DNA of 64,000 nucleotides. It comes from Nageia nagi. Lineage: Eukaryota > Pinophyta. The translations under genes were made by a program, and so were the position numbers. Under the pieces are notes generated by a model. The model worked only from the letters and a program-made list of their open reading frames with translations, had not been told where the DNA came from and searched no databases. Below, one piece after another: positions 1 to 12,713 of the stretch; the first letter of the stretch is position 1, and every line of letters starts with the position of its first letter. The stretch covers positions 142,104,001 to 142,168,000 of the forward strand of contig JBITNC010000001.1 in the NCBI GenBank assembly GCA_050084985.1, in the 5' to 3' direction.

Positions 1-222
1 TTTAGGAGTCTTTAATCTCAAAATCATGTGGTTATGATCAACTCTCCATGTATCAATGTGACTGATTACTCCTATTCTGGTCCAATTCACTCCAGGAGCA
101 TTCTCGAGATATTCTTCTTGTAATGAAAGTAAGTCAATGTCAAGTTGCTCAATTTATACTATAGAGGATGATTGAGAAGTCACCATGATAATCTCACCCT
201 TTCTTGAACTTCTAGTAATCAT
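1..222 (-). pseudogene. Start of the additional ORF (aORF) of gypsy element 1, partial
   Basis: The first 74 codons of a downstream ORF, cut by the window edge. The likely start is the ATG at 222-220 (peptide begins MITRSSRKGEIIMVTSQ). The same frame is found at 12713 in element 2 (begins MTT, then GSKKGDNIMVTSQ after a stop). The two copies align residue by residue through EEYL, NAxGVNW and ISHxDTWR, with many silent differences. One in-frame TAA is present here. A glutamine codon CAA in this copy is a TAA in the other. Function unknown. Confidence 0.65.
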
Positions 223-739
223 TAAAATTATAGTTTGGGTGGTAGGAGGTCCTATAACTTCTCTTTTTTCTCAAGATAACTTAGCTCTAAGACTTTTTTG
301 CTCTAAATGCTCTAAAAATTGGATTCCCAAAATATGCTAAGTGTCGAACTAAAAGTATGGGAGGAGTTTTATTTATCCAATATTTGATAGGATTTTCATT
401 AATGGTAGTTATTCCTTGAGGATCTCGAGACCTGCATACTGTACAAACTTAGCTGGCATTAACTAGATTGGTAATTTCAAAGCACACTAGCTTTAATTTG
501 TTGTACTTATATAATGGTTCATGAAATATGAGGTAATATTTCCTTAAACACCATTTAATTTAGTTACAGATAGATAGTAAGCCAACATTAACTCTTACCT
601 AAGCTAAATTAAAGTTGACAACTAGGCAGCACATCAACATTAATTCCTAATAAATTTGAGCATTAAAAGCTATTAACTCTTTTTGAAAATTGCGCTAATT
701 TTTTTTTTTAGAAATAATTTATTTATAGTATTTACATTA

Positions 740-1000
740 TATAATGTCTTGCAAGGAATCCAATTTTACCTCATCACCTCGTAATGCTTTAAATAGATCC
801 CATTGATGGGAATAGGTAATTTTTGAGACTTGATAACATCTTTTAACTTGAATACATTATTCTACATAACTTAGGTAATGACATAGGGCCCGCTCCAAAG
901 TGAGTCAAATTTTTGATGTCTCCCAGGTTTTATTCTTTCCTCATCCCATTTGAGAACAATATCACTTGGTTCAAATTTCACCTAGGAAAACTTTTTCTTA
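740..1000 (-). pseudogene. Integrase C-terminal tail (GPY/F-type) of gypsy element 1
   Basis: Minus-strand reading gives the integrase C-terminal module: a hydrophobic stretch of the type F-x-x-GD-I-V-L-K-W-D near 950, followed by a GPY-like turn. It parallels the better preserved copy at 13260-13500 in element 2. The rest of integrase is absent because of the pol deletion just upstream (about 1000-1030). Remnant only. Confidence 0.6.
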
Positions 1001-1792
1001 TCAAAACTTTTTCTTAATTTTAAAGCTTCTTGCAGAAGGTCTAATTAACCTGGTATTTTCAATGCATCAAACATTATCATTCTAGAAAGAGTTTTCTTTA
1101 ATTCTTCCATAATATTATATGGAGCATATGGGATAGAATTACTTGGTTCATTTTGCTGATGTGCTTTGAAGTGTTGATTAGACTTTTATTTATAGTGATA
1201 AGTGATAAAAGGATATCTCAACTTGCTAAGTTTTTCCTTATCTAGGACTTCTTTTCTTATTGTAGCGAGGTTCATTTCACCTGGGGAAGTAGTACTCAAG
1301 TTTTATATAATAGTACCCAAATTAAATGGGACTTGATGTCTTAGTTATAAGGATGAGCTAAGGGTGTCTTAGCTTTCTTAGGTTTAGGTTGAGGTTGAGT
1401 GGAAGATGGATACTACTGAGTGGCTTGAGGCTACTATGGGGCTACTAAAGAAGTTGCTCTAGTTTGAACATAATTTGCTTATTCTCTAGCAAATCTTGGA
1501 ACCCAAAAGTTGAGCATTATGAGGTTAGTATTAGGATTTAAAGCAAGTTCTACCATCTAGTTAGAATGTAACCCTAAATTTGATGTTGATATACTACACA
1601 TGAGTCTAGAAAATGAGGAGCTGAACATGGTGGACACCATTCCATAGTGCTCGAAGAAGCACTATCTTTAGAATTGGTCATAATAGCATTCTCAATTGCT
1701 TTAGGAGGATTAGATTATTCTAGCTAATTGACCCTAGGTAGGAATCTTGGTTGATATTGATTATCATATCTTCTATAGTTAAAACCATGATT

Positions 1793-2700
1793 CTACCTTT
1801 CTTGCAGAGTGAGCTTGTTGGATAGATTTCTAATAGTTATCTCTAATTGCGTTATCCTTCCCTTTTCTTGAGACTTAGATTTAGTACCAATACTTGTAGA
1901 GGTGATAGTAGGTAATATTGGTAGCTGATTTTGAATAGTAGGTTTGGGAGGAGGTGGTAGGGTAAGAACTCCAATATGACCTATTTGTGGAGTTTGCTTA
2001 GGAGGTAAACTAGGAAATATAGGCATGATCATTCTAGGCTACATTTTACCAAAGGAAACCAAGGTATGTTCTATAGTTTTAGCTATCTAATAAGAATTTG
2101 GGAATGTATCTCTTGACATAATAATAAGCATATTAAGGTTAAGAAAGAAAGCTTTTTCATAATATACCAAAGCTTGAGCATTAGTTGGTCTTATCCTTAC
2201 TAGTATGGACTTCCATCTTCTCTCAAATTTGATAATAAAATCATCAATAGATTCATGTAGATGCCTTTTGATACATGCTATGAGGGTAAGAAACATGCTA
2301 TCATCATCATCTATAGAAAATATTTTAATCAAGGCTTGACATAACTCTCCCAATGAATTTATAGATTGGGGGATGAGAGTTCTAAACCATTTAACTACTT
2401 TGCCTTCAAAAGAATGTGACAATAGCCTTATCATAACAATTTTATTAGTGATATCAAAGGTTGATTGCTATCTTGATAGTACTCATATGGCATCTTTTTA
2501 GACCCATCATACTTAGGAAAAACTTTAAAATCTACTTGAGGTATACATAGTGAATTAGCAGCTACAACCAAGGGATGACTATTATTCCAAGTAGGGAAGT
2601 TTGCTGGTTGAGCCATACTTAGAGAACGTACAAGAGGTGAAGGATGCTTTGAGAATGGGTCAAATGCAAATAACAAAGGGGTAGCTCTTAAGGAGATCAA
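1793..2700 (-). pseudogene. Gag of gypsy element 1 (retrotransposon gag domain), broken
   Basis: Capsid-type gag fragment in several open pieces (2431-2700, 2087-2434, 1793-2032). The middle piece shows the retrotransposon gag signature: EGKVVKWFRTL, a SWGELxQALIKIF-like segment and the RHLHESIDDFIIKFERRWK region. The last piece is a proline-rich, then helical linker (LPPKQTPQIGHIGVL and further on). It is clearly the same protein as at 18190-18982. A frameshift lies between the first two pieces, and no zinc knuckle was recognised. Dead copy. Confidence 0.85.
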
Positions 2701-3002
2701 AGGTGATGTAACTCGAGATATTTTTTTATCTAGTCCTCCTATAGGGAAGTGATAGCTCTTTAAACCTAGGCTATCTTAGAGAATTTCTAGCACTACTTCT
2801 AGTTAGCCTACATTCTAGAGGTGCTAAGGTTCAAAATAGTGATTGGTTGATAGCAAAGTCACTAATAAGGTCATAAAAATCTTATAATCTTAAAGGATCA
2901 AATTGATAACCCACCAGATGAAGTTATCAAACCTAATAATGCCCACTAAATATACAATTTAGCTTGATTCCCATTAAGTATGCCAAAAATGGAGCTAGCT
3001 AT

Positions 3003-5014
3003 TATTGATTGATATAGTGTAACCTCAAGGGTTTGGTCTAGTCATGTTCTCCACTTTCTACAATAATAGGTTCCTTGAAAGAATAAAAGGTGGTGGGGAT
3101 GCACTCGTGTAAGTCTTCTATTCAATCTTTGGGTTATAGGCCAAGTCCTATCTATGTTTGAGGTCAAAAGTAATAGGAAAGAGATAAAAAGGTAAAGAGT
3201 AATAGGAAAGAGATAAATAAACAAACAACTAAAATGGGAAATTTACAACTCGAGCATTACAGCATAGGCAATAATCCATATCTACGATCAAGAATAGTAA
3301 ACTACCTCAAACTTGGCATCTCACAATCATAATGCATAGCCATAATTTGAAGCAAACATTTTATACATAACATTCACAAAAGCAATAATAGCCACTTTTG
3401 TTGCAAGAGGGTAAAATATTGTCTATTTGTATCATCATGTGTGAATTGGTCTTACAAATCAGGAAAATTTGTTAGAATGTCTGACCTTTCTAACTTCTAA
3501 AACTTGGCTATTTATACAACTTCCTCCCCTATTGGGTGATTGGATCTCATTAACAATATTGAATAAAGTAGCTACAATAGTGTTATTTACATAAATGTTA
3601 CAACTATAATAGATTGTACAATATACAAATTTAAATCTATATTAACTATCTGAACTTTCTAGATCTTCTGGGGATTTGTAACTTTCAATCAACCATGTTG
3701 ATAGAGTCATAATTTTTTTGACATGTCATTGACTGTTCCTTCTAGTACCCTATAGCTAACTGAGTTTAGCAATGTTGCTAATTGAAAGTGTTACTATGGT
3801 AGATTGAATAGTTGTTTGATTGCATGTTTATTGGTATGATTTGATTATCTATTTATTAGCCTCCATCTACATCTATGCAATCTTGATGATTTATAGTATG
3901 GATATCAGTAATTAGAGTAATGTTGGTTGGTAGATATTATGTTTTACATAGATCAAGAAGAACTACCATTGTTATGTGGAGATGAATCGATGCCTGCACA
4001 TTAATAGGGTCTCGAGGGTCAAACACTTGAGATGAAATGGACTTGGGTGTTCTTTCTCATAAATTACTCTTCTATTCCCTCGATAGGATCTATGTTGTTC
4101 TTTCAAGATTTGTTGATGATTTAATTTTCTTGGAGACCTATTGATTTTCAAAAAAAAGTGTGACATCATCCTCAGGTACTATTTACATCTTGATTTTTCT
4201 AGGACCTGCTAATTTTCTCAAAAATGTGTGACATCATCTCTAGAAATCATGGGCTCTACTGATAATTTGGTTTTCTTTGGGACTTGATAATTTTCTCAAA
4301 AATGTGTGATGTCATCTTCAAAAATAATCAAGCACTACTAATAATTTGGTTTTCTCTAGCACTCACTGATTTTCTCAAAAATATGTGATGTCATCTCCAG
4401 AAATCATTGGGCATTATTAGTGATCTTCAAGAATCTACAGTGCCTTCTATCTACTCCAGGGCTCACTTACTTTGATTGATAATTATGATGCTTTGAAATC
4501 TCTAGGCTTTGTTTACATCTTTCAAAGGTTGAACTCTGCATATATGTATAAGCCTTGGACCTTCATGTTAATAATTCCTAGAGACTCTAAGGTGATAAAT
4601 AAAATTCTGGGCAATTTTAATACATGAATTCTTGGGAGCATTTGGAGAAGATATGATTTTTAGGTACTTTGGACTTATGGTAATTAAGGAGGTATTAAGG
4701 AGCAAAAGAATATAGACTTAACACAAGTGTTTTGATAGAATTTGCAAGTGACCTTGTTTACATATTTCTTGAGTATTGAAGAAAGACAAAATTTCTGAAT
4801 GGCTTTATTTACAAGATGATTCTCAACACTCTAAAGAATGGGAAAGTGAAAAAGGGAAAAAGTTTAAGCAATACATGACATGAAGAATCTAAAAGAATGG
4901 ATGTTTTTGGGGTACTCTTATATACATAGCTTCTAGGTACTGAGGTAAATGAAATAATAAAGAATGAAGAATAGTAGATTACCCAAATTTTGAGTATTAT
5001 TTCAGAAGAATATA
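3003..5014 (-). repeat. LTR of gypsy element 1 (LTR A)
   Basis: About 2.0 kb LTR, homologous along its whole length to 6907-8857. On the plus strand it starts TATTGATTGATATAG (ancestral TGTTGATC, compare 20238) and ends ...AGAATATA at 5014. It is the element's 5' LTR (minus strand). It contains four roughly 70-80 bp tandem repeats at about 4130-4440, each with a TGACATCA/TGATGTCA site (4161, 4229, 4307, 4386). It is heavily diverged from its relatives, so it is old. No primer-binding site could be recognised next to it. Confidence 0.8.
4130..4440. repeat. Tandem repeat with TGACATCA/TGATGTCA sites inside LTR A
   Basis: Four degenerate units of about 70-80 bp, each containing a block like ATTTTCTCAAAAATGTGTGA followed by CATCATC or GTCATC. 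The bZIP-like octamers start at 4161, 4229, 4307 and 4386. The corresponding part of LTR B (8060-8335) has the same repeat with sites at 8069, 8147 and 8324 and a decayed one at 8225. An enhancer-like role is inference. Confidence 0.6.
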
Positions 5015-6906
5015 GCCATGTTTTCTTACAATCTATTTAGATGCTTTTCAAAAATGTATTTGTAGTTCTCACTATGAATGGGACCCAATCTAAATCTATT
5101 ACTTTAACTCAATCTGTTTGTTAGGGATTTCCTTTAGCTCCTTATTTGTTCATTCTTACTCTTGAAGCCTTTAGCTATCTTCTTACTCTTTAAGCTTCCC
5201 AAGGACTTTTTGAGAGGATTTCCCTTCCCACCTCCCAAGCTTAGATTTCAAATGATCATTTTGTTGATGATTCCTTTCTCACTCTTAGAGAAGATGAGTA
5301 ATATGTTATGAATGCCCTAAAATTTCTTAATACTTTTTACTTATCTTCAGGTTCTAGTATTTAATGGAAGAAACCTCACACTATAGGTAGCCTATTCATA
5401 CATTTTCTGATTAGCTTTTCCATTTTCCTTGGAAGTGGATTCAAAATGGTAATATATTCAAATCTCCAGGCATTCCTTTTTCCTTCCAAGCTTCTCCTAC
5501 TCAACTTTAGAATTTTGTAATGCAAAAAGTTAAAAAAAAAAGCTTAGTTATTAGAAAACTAAGAAGTTATCTTTGGCTGGGAAGTTTCAAATTTGTTCCA
5601 AGACGTTAGCTTTTACCTATGTATACTATTCTTCTTATTGGGTCCTTTCCAAAGCTTGTTATTAGAAACTTGATAAGCTTCTCTAAGATTTTATTTGGCC
5701 TCTAATGTTTATAAGAAAGGTTTTAATTGAGTGCCTTGGAATATTTGGTGTCTTCCTTGAGATGTTGGATGTATCAGGATGTTTAATTTCTAGAGCCAAG
5801 GGTATGCTTTTTGTGCAAAGTGGATTTTAAGAGCCTTAACTGGAGAGAAATCTTGGAAAATTATTATCTACCATTGTTTGTCCTCAAGCCTTCCCTTTGG
5901 TAATTTGTTTTGGAAAGGCATGTATTTGTAGATAATTCTTACGGTTCCTATTCTAGTCAAGATTACTAGCTCTTTTGTTATCAAGAGTATTTGGAAAGCT
6001 TGGAAAGCCTTCAAGCCCTAGCTTTCATAGAAACTCTACAATAAGTCTACAAGGGTCTCAATTTTCATAATTTCATAGTGGTCTCCTATAATTTAGATTG
6101 AAGGTATTCCTTTAGCCAAAATTTAATAGATTCGAGCTTTAAGGTTTCATAAAAAGGTAATCAACTCTCTTTCTTATTTTTTTGATATTCACACCATAAG
6201 TTGGTTCTCTATGAATTTTTTTGAAAGATGCTATAGTGTGAAGGTAGGTGATAAAAACACTTTTAATGTTATGATTGATTGTAATCCCTTCTCTTTTTGG
6301 TCTTGACTTGGAAACCATTTTCAAAAACCTTCATGGTCTGATTGGTCTTGGCCCAAGAATGTTAATTTTTTGAAGTATGAGCCTCATCTTGGATATATTT
6401 GACTTTCCACTAATATTCCCATGGTTGATAATATAAACTTGTAATGGGATTTGATATATTCTCAATCATGGTAGTATCTTAGGTTCAATGTAGTCTCTAG
6501 GCTAAGTATTTAGAGCCTAAGCAAAGTGTTTTTGCCTAAAGTTCGCTTCATTAGGGACTTCCTACTAGCCACCATTGAGTGTATTTGGGTGCGGTTAACT
6601 CAAATTATACTCTTTCTTTAATTGAATATTTTGTTCATATTTTTTGGTCTTTTCTTGAAGCTCATGAAGCCTAGGATTGGGTTCTCTCTTTTTTCAATCC
6701 TTTCCTTACTTCTCCTATTATTTGGGTTCATATTATCCTAAGAGATCCTATTGTGTTCGTAGAACCTTTTGATGAGGTTTGGCATATTTTTTGAATTAGT
6801 ATTCTATATCATCTATGGAAAATAAAAAAATAATATTATCTTTTGGATACAAGAGGCTTCAACCTCTTTCTCTCTTACTGATAATTACTATGTAGTTTTT
6901 GACTCC
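5015..6906 (+). pseudogene. L1-type LINE ORF2 fragment, left half (RT to C-terminal region)
   Basis: Plus-strand non-LTR retrotransposon remnant. The reverse transcriptase shows the VNGxxSxxI...SVxxGFPLAPYLFILTLEAFSYLL region at 5060-5190 and the catalytic box as FVDDSFLTL at about 5260-5290. The usual post-RT segments of plant L1 elements follow (repeated Trp/Leu-rich stretches; near 6790 a WHIF..ISILYHLWK motif). There are many stops and frameshifts. It begins exactly where LTR A ends and is interrupted at 6906 by the next gypsy element. The 3' half appears to resume at 20239. Confidence 0.8.
6902..6906. repeat. Target-site duplication ACTCC, left copy
   Basis: ACTCC lies immediately before the first base of LTR B, and the same five bases lie immediately after the end of the inverted LTR piece at 20238 (20239-20243). 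Five bases is the usual duplication size for Ty3/gypsy integrases. This supports the whole block 6907-20238 having gone in as one insertion. A 5 bp match can arise by chance. Confidence 0.6.
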
Positions 6907-8857
6907 TATTGATCGATATAGTGTAACCTCAAGGGTTTGGTCTAGTTGTGTTCTCCACTTTTCATAATATTAGGTTCATTGATAGAGTAGAAGGTGGTGG
7001 GAATGTGCTCATGTTGGTTTTCTTCTCAATCTTTAGTTTTTAGGCTAGTTCATATCTATATTTAAGGTCAAAAGTAATAGGAAAGGAATAAAAAGATGAA
7101 GAGTTATAGGAAAGAGATAAGCAAATAAATAACTAAAATGAGAAATTCACAAGCTTAAGCATTTCAACATAGGTAGAAATATATATCTAAAATTAAGAAT
7201 AGCATAATATCTTGCACTTGGGGTCTCATAATCACAATACACAACCATAATTTGAAGAAAACATTCCACACATAACATTCATAAAAGCAATAACAACCAC
7301 TTTGTTACAAGAGGGAAAAGCATTGTTTATTTGCATTATCATATGTGAATTGCTTTTATAGATTAAGGAAAATTTGCTAAAATGTTTGATCTTCTTAATT
7401 TCTAAAAACTAGTTATTTATACAACTTCCCCCTCCCTTGGGTGGTTGGGTCTCATAAATATACATTACTACCAACATTGAATGAAATAATTAAAACAACA
7501 CTATTTACATAAATGTTACAACTATGCTAGATTATATAGTGGATAAGTACTAATCAACATAACTATCTAAATCATTTGGGTATTTGCAACTTCTGGTTGA
7601 CCATTTCCATAGAGCTGTAATCCTTTTGACATGTCATTGACTACTCCTTCCTTGGCCCTATAGCTGATTGAATATAACACTATTAGTGATTGAAGGTAGC
7701 ACTATAGCTGATTGAGTAGTTATTTGATTGCACATTGATTGGTATGATTTGGTTGTATGCTTTATTAGCCTCCATATGCTTCTTTACAATCTTTAAGATC
7801 TCCACTATGGATGTCAGTAATTAAGAGTAATGATGGTTGGTAGACATTATGTTTGCTTGGATTAAGAAGAATTACCACTATTATGTGGAAATGAGTTGGT
7901 GTTGACACATTAACAGGGCCTTGAGGGTCAAACACTTAAAATGAAGTGGACCTGAGTGTTCTTTTTCATGCATTACTATTCAACTTACTTGGCAAGCTCT
8001 ATGTACTTCTTTTGGGCTCTATTGATGATCTGGTTCTTTTGGGACCTGCTTATTTTTACCAAAATTTATGACATCATCCTTCAAAATAATTAGATTTTTC
8101 TGATATTCTAATTTGACTAGGACCCATTGATTCTAGCTAAAAATTATGATGTCATCTCTCAAAATCCTTGAGTACTATTTATATTTTGATTCAACAAGGA
8201 CCTATTGATTTTAGCTAAAAATCATGGTGTCATCTTCTAGAATCAATGAGTTCTATAGAAATTCTTTGAGAATCTACACCTGCTACTATTTATTTTTAAA
8301 CTCATTGATTTTGATCAAAAATTATGACATCATGCTTCAAAATCAGTGGGTAAGATTAGTATTCTTCAAAAGTTGAATTCTGAATATGTACAAGTTTTGG
8401 ACATTTGTGCTAACAATTCCCAGACACTCTAAGGTAATAAATATGACTTTGCAAACTTTTGCATACATGAATTCTTGATTATATTGGAGAACATGACATG
8501 ATTTTGAGGGACTTTCAACTCCTGATTACTAAAGAATAAAAGAATACAAAATTGACACAAGTCTCATTGACATAACTCCCAGGTAACCTTATTTACATAA
8601 TTTTTGGGTCCTAAAGAATGAAAAAACTCCCAGGTGAATTTATTTACTAAAAAAATGATTACCTATAGTCTAAGGAAAAGCAATGAGAAGGGGTAAGAAC
8701 TTATACAAAAATTTTGCAAGTCATGAAGACTCTAAAAGAATAGTGTTCCCCCTAGGTACTCTTATATACATAGCTCTCAGGTACTAAAGAATAAAATAAT
8801 TAAGAATTAATAATAGTATAATTACCCAAATTTTGAGTGTTATTATGGAATAATACA
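6907..8857 (-). repeat. 3' LTR of gypsy element 2 (LTR B)
   Basis: 1951 bp. The plus-strand start TATTGATCGATATAG is a decayed TGTTGATC, and the end is ...TAATACA, so the minus-strand LTR runs TG to CA. Colinear with LTR A throughout, and with 19413-19793 over its first 0.38 kb. It carries tandem repeats with TGACATCA-like sites at 8069, 8147 and 8324. No convincing polypurine tract could be fixed just outside 8857. Confidence 0.8.
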
Positions 8858-8899
8858 ATCTTCTAATAGCTCTTATGGGTATTTTCTTGCTAGAGAAAA

Positions 8900-11800
8900 G
8901 AACCCATCAACTGCTGCTTCTAGTAGCTTGCCTAGAAGTGGATCTGATTGCAATCTCAATTGCTAGCATCATGCTTGGAGGGAGGAATGCCTACATCATT
9001 TTATTTAGTTCACTCAATTATTTATAATAATATTGTAAGAGGATGAGGGATACCTTAATCTTCTTAGTATCTACTCTAAACTCTTTCAAGACACTATTTA
9101 GCCTTCCAGCATGTAAAAATTTTGCAATGGCTTCCTGAGCCAACTCATTTATTTACTATAGATCTGAGATTTATGTCTTAGAAAAAGATTATTCTAAAAA
9201 TTGAATGGTATTGGCTACCTTATTGGTATCACTACCTTGTACATTCTACTCTTCTCATATTTTAGGAGCTTTTATTTCAACTAAAGAATTAAAAAATTTG
9301 TTAACAAATCCCAACTCTATTATGAGCTAGTGTTTATTTATTTCCATATTGAATACTAAACTCTCAATATCACAAATTTCTTTAATTCTTTTTATATATG
9401 ACTATTTTAGCTTAGAGGAGACTCTGGAAAACTCCTTTTTAGTCACTATCCTTAATTGGACTTGCATCCTTTCTATAACTTTTTTGGGTATATCCAAAGC
9501 TAGCTTATGAAGAGCACTTTAAGTAAGAAATTCGTTAATGGACTCAATAGCTTCCTCCTTGAGTAGATGCAAGTGAGATAATGTTATCATTCTATCACCA
9601 ACTTGCTCTATCAAGAATTTTTTGAAATTTTTCATTAGCGATAACAAATTTGCATTTTCATCTAATAGAACCTTTTTTGCTACACTAACTGTATGCATCT
9701 CAACCTCAATCTATTTTATCTTTTGAGCATCCACAATTATAGCCTGAGCTTTGAGTTCTTCTATCACTTGGTTTGTAGTGTCTATCTCAGCTTTTGATGT
9801 TGCCATGCTCTTATCAAATTCTATTTTTTTGCTTCTCAAGCTTTATAATCAAATCTTTATTCTTATTCTACAACTCAGCTACCTTTTTATCCTTAAAGGA
9901 GCAATCTTTCTTATATTGGTCAATCTTTTTATTCAATTTCTTTATTTTAGTCTCCATTAATTGAAGACTTTTTTTAGCTTCCATTGAAGTGTTTACCAAA
10001 AACTTGGATTTATCAATAACTAGTGCACTTTACATATTTACATTTATTACAACCATGGAGTTAGCTCTAGATGCCCTTTTTTGAAAGGCATCTAAGCAAT
10101 CTTTATATCTCCCATCTCTGTTACTTTGCTCAAAATTTTTAACTATTGCTTAAAGAGCATAAGAGATTTATTTATAAAATTTACCTAATCAATGGGCTCT
10201 ACAATTTGTGTAGAAAAAATAAATTTTATTTTCTCAAGCAAGGTAATAGGAATAAAAGAATGAGGGGAATTATTTCACCTACAATAGGTGTCTCAGCTTG
10301 CTGAGTTGGTTGGGACTACCGAGGAGGAGTGAATTGCTAGGATTTTGGTTCAAGTTTGTCCTCTTCCATTGCCTCACCTTGTTTCTTAAGCTTATCCATT
10401 AAGCTTGAGTCATTATTTTTGAATTCATCATCATCATCATAATCATCATCATCATCTCCCAACCCTCCTCCAAGTGCCACTACTGCTATCTTTCTAGCCT
10501 TAGGTACACTTTCCTTGCCTTGTTGAATTTGGATCTATTCCTCTATCAAGGTTTCTTCTTAATATTATTCCTAAGCTTTCCTTGCAACACCAACATCTAT
10601 ATCTTATGGCTCTTTGAAATCTTCAAGATCAAAAATTTCTACTTCTTGTATCACCACTTTTGGGACTTCTTCCATTGCCTTTGAAGGTGAAGGTACAATC
10701 ATTTATGACTATGACCTTGCTATAGTTATCTGAGGCTTTTTAATGGATTTTGTTCCTTCTCTAATGTATACTCTCTTTGAGAAGAATTTGAATTTTTCTT
10801 TTCTTTTTGGGAGAAGTTTCCTAGGAGAAGTGGTGGTTTCCAAAGGGTCTTGTTCTCCTTTCTTTGTGAATCGAACCATCCCAGATGGTTTCTCTATTTG
10901 CACTATCTTCTTCTCTGTAGTAGGTTTCTCATGAAAATAAGGAGGAAGAGGCTATCCCAACTCTGACAGAGGATCTTTGGAATACTTTACCTCCTAGTAT
11001 TTATCATATTTTAATTTTTCAAATAATTCACCTTCAATGTGGTGACTTTTTATGGTATACTCAAATCTAAATCTTGTAAAGTAATAAATTTTATTGGTAC
11101 CACCACAAAATATGTGCTAATTGGGTGAGGAGCTCTAGGTTGAGGATAAAATCTTGCCTCTTATTTTCCTAGTTTCTTTATTTCCTTATCCCTTCTAGAG
11201 CCATCTAGGCTTTATTTAGGGTACAAATTCCCAATCTAGGTACAATTATGTGTCTTACTCGATTTTATTTACAAAATATTCAATATGGGGCCTATTGTCA
11301 TGGATGAATGTTAGACATTTCTTGCTATTCCTTATTAACTAAGTCATTTCCCCTGATGGTCATACATCCATGTAGTTCCCACCTTATCTAATTTGAAATT
11401 TTGTACAATAAACTAGGATATACTATCTATACATCATATCTCTAACAGAGTAAAATTCTCAGTAGAAGTTGGTATATTTACAATAGATTTGAAATTGCCC
11501 CCAACCTCATATTTAATCTCTATAGCACAAATTTGCCTACCCATTTGTATTGAATACAATTGGGGGGTAACATATTTAAACAAAAAGAAGGGTTTTTCAA
11601 AATACCCATACCTTATTATTACAATGTAATCTCTTAAGAAGTACCAATCATCGATTTTATTTTCACCTTGTAGCTCCCTTATTATGCTCTTACGTAGCCT
11701 ACTAGGAGTTTTCTAGTAAAAAGTTTTACTACAATTGCATATAACTTGTCCATGAACTCATAGTAGGATCCATGCAACTTGGTCAAAACTAGCATCGATG

Positions 11801-12713
11801 TAGCACTAGAATTGGTTAGCTCAATTGGGAGCCCTACCTCTATAAGTTTGTCCAAATTTCAATGAAAAAAAGCCACCAAAGATAGGAAGAATGTCTGAAA
11901 TCTAATTTTTCAATCTTGAATAAACATCTCTTAATTTCTTCAGTTATGAAAGTAGGGAAATCATAGTAGACATGGGCTTCTAAAATATTATAAGCCATGC
12001 ACACCATAGCTTCATCTACTTTTATCTGGTCTTTTTTCTCAAAATGATCATGAGTGCCTATAGCACTTCACTTTCTTTCTTTCAAAAAGAGCTATTTGAT
12101 AGCTCAAAAAGAGTTTTGCTTTTTTGCTATCCTAGTATCTCCTACTAATCTAACTTAGCATCTCATCTTGATTGATGTAAAAATCATGCTTCTCCTTTTT
12201 CAAATCAATTTATTTTTTAACATAAAATTTCCAATCTACTAGAATAGTAAATTCTTGGATAATGGATTCAAGAGAGTAATCTAGCATGGTTTCAAATACT
12301 AGCTCAAAAGTGTCTCCCTCTTCAATGCTCTTGAACATACCAATTTGGTACTCCTTTTGATTATGCCTATGTGTTAGGGAGTACAAGAGCTTAGGGCAGG
12401 TGAAGGATTCATAAGGCACATAATATGCCAAACCCTATTCAATCATAACATCTCTTTTAGAATGAGCAAAATATTTTCCTTTTTCAGTCACTTTGGATGT
12501 GTTAAGCTTCAATAGAACATGACTAGGGTTTATTCTCCATGTATCCATGTGACTGATTGCTACCATTTTAGTCCAGTTCACTCCTAGTGCATTTTTGAGA
12601 TATTCTTCTTATAAAGAGAGAAAGTTAGTGTTGAGTTGTTCCACTTTGGCTACAAAGGATGACTGAGAGGTCACCATGATATTATCACCTTTCTTTGAAC
12701 CTCATGTTGTCAT
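8900..12713 (-). pseudogene. Additional ORF downstream of pol in gypsy element 2 (coiled-coil, function unknown)
   Basis: A long coding-like frame on the same strand as pol, about 1,250 codons, interrupted by scattered TAA/TAG codons and a few frameshifts. The N-terminus (ATG at 12713-12711) is shared with element 1 (1-222). One intact piece, 12210-12431, reads MAYYVPYESFTCPKLLYSL and on. A middle segment (about 11800) has LPIELTNSSATSMLVLTKLH. At 10709-10903 there is a lysine-rich stretch, at about 10420-10460 a run of Asp, and at about 9350-9980 a Lys/Glu heptad-like coiled coil (METKIKKLNKKIDQYKKD). A slip in an A-run near 9830 changes frame. No transmembrane pair or envelope signature was seen, and I recognise no family. 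Some gypsy lineages (Athila, Tat) carry extra ORFs here; any relation is a guess. Confidence 0.6.

Larger units (their letters stand above)
1..3002 (-). mobile_element. Ty3/gypsy element 1, internal region with deleted pol
   Basis: Minus-strand LTR retrotransposon internal region, cut by the left window edge. Read 5' to 3' (decreasing coordinates) it holds gag, a short piece of the gag-pol linker, then directly the C-terminal tail of integrase, then the start of an additional ORF. It is colinear with the fuller relative at 6907-20238: 1-1000 matches about 12500-13500 and 1020-3000 matches about 17390-19400. About 3.9 kb covering protease, both RNases H, RT and the integrase core is therefore missing at about 1000-1030. 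Non-autonomous and full of stops. Family level (Ty3/gypsy) is firm; the lineage is not. Confidence 0.85.

Noticed and set aside
2990-3002. Gypsy primer-binding site next to LTR A and LTR C
   Set aside because: Neither inner flank shows a TGG-starting tRNA complement, and the two flanks are too decayed to agree on one.
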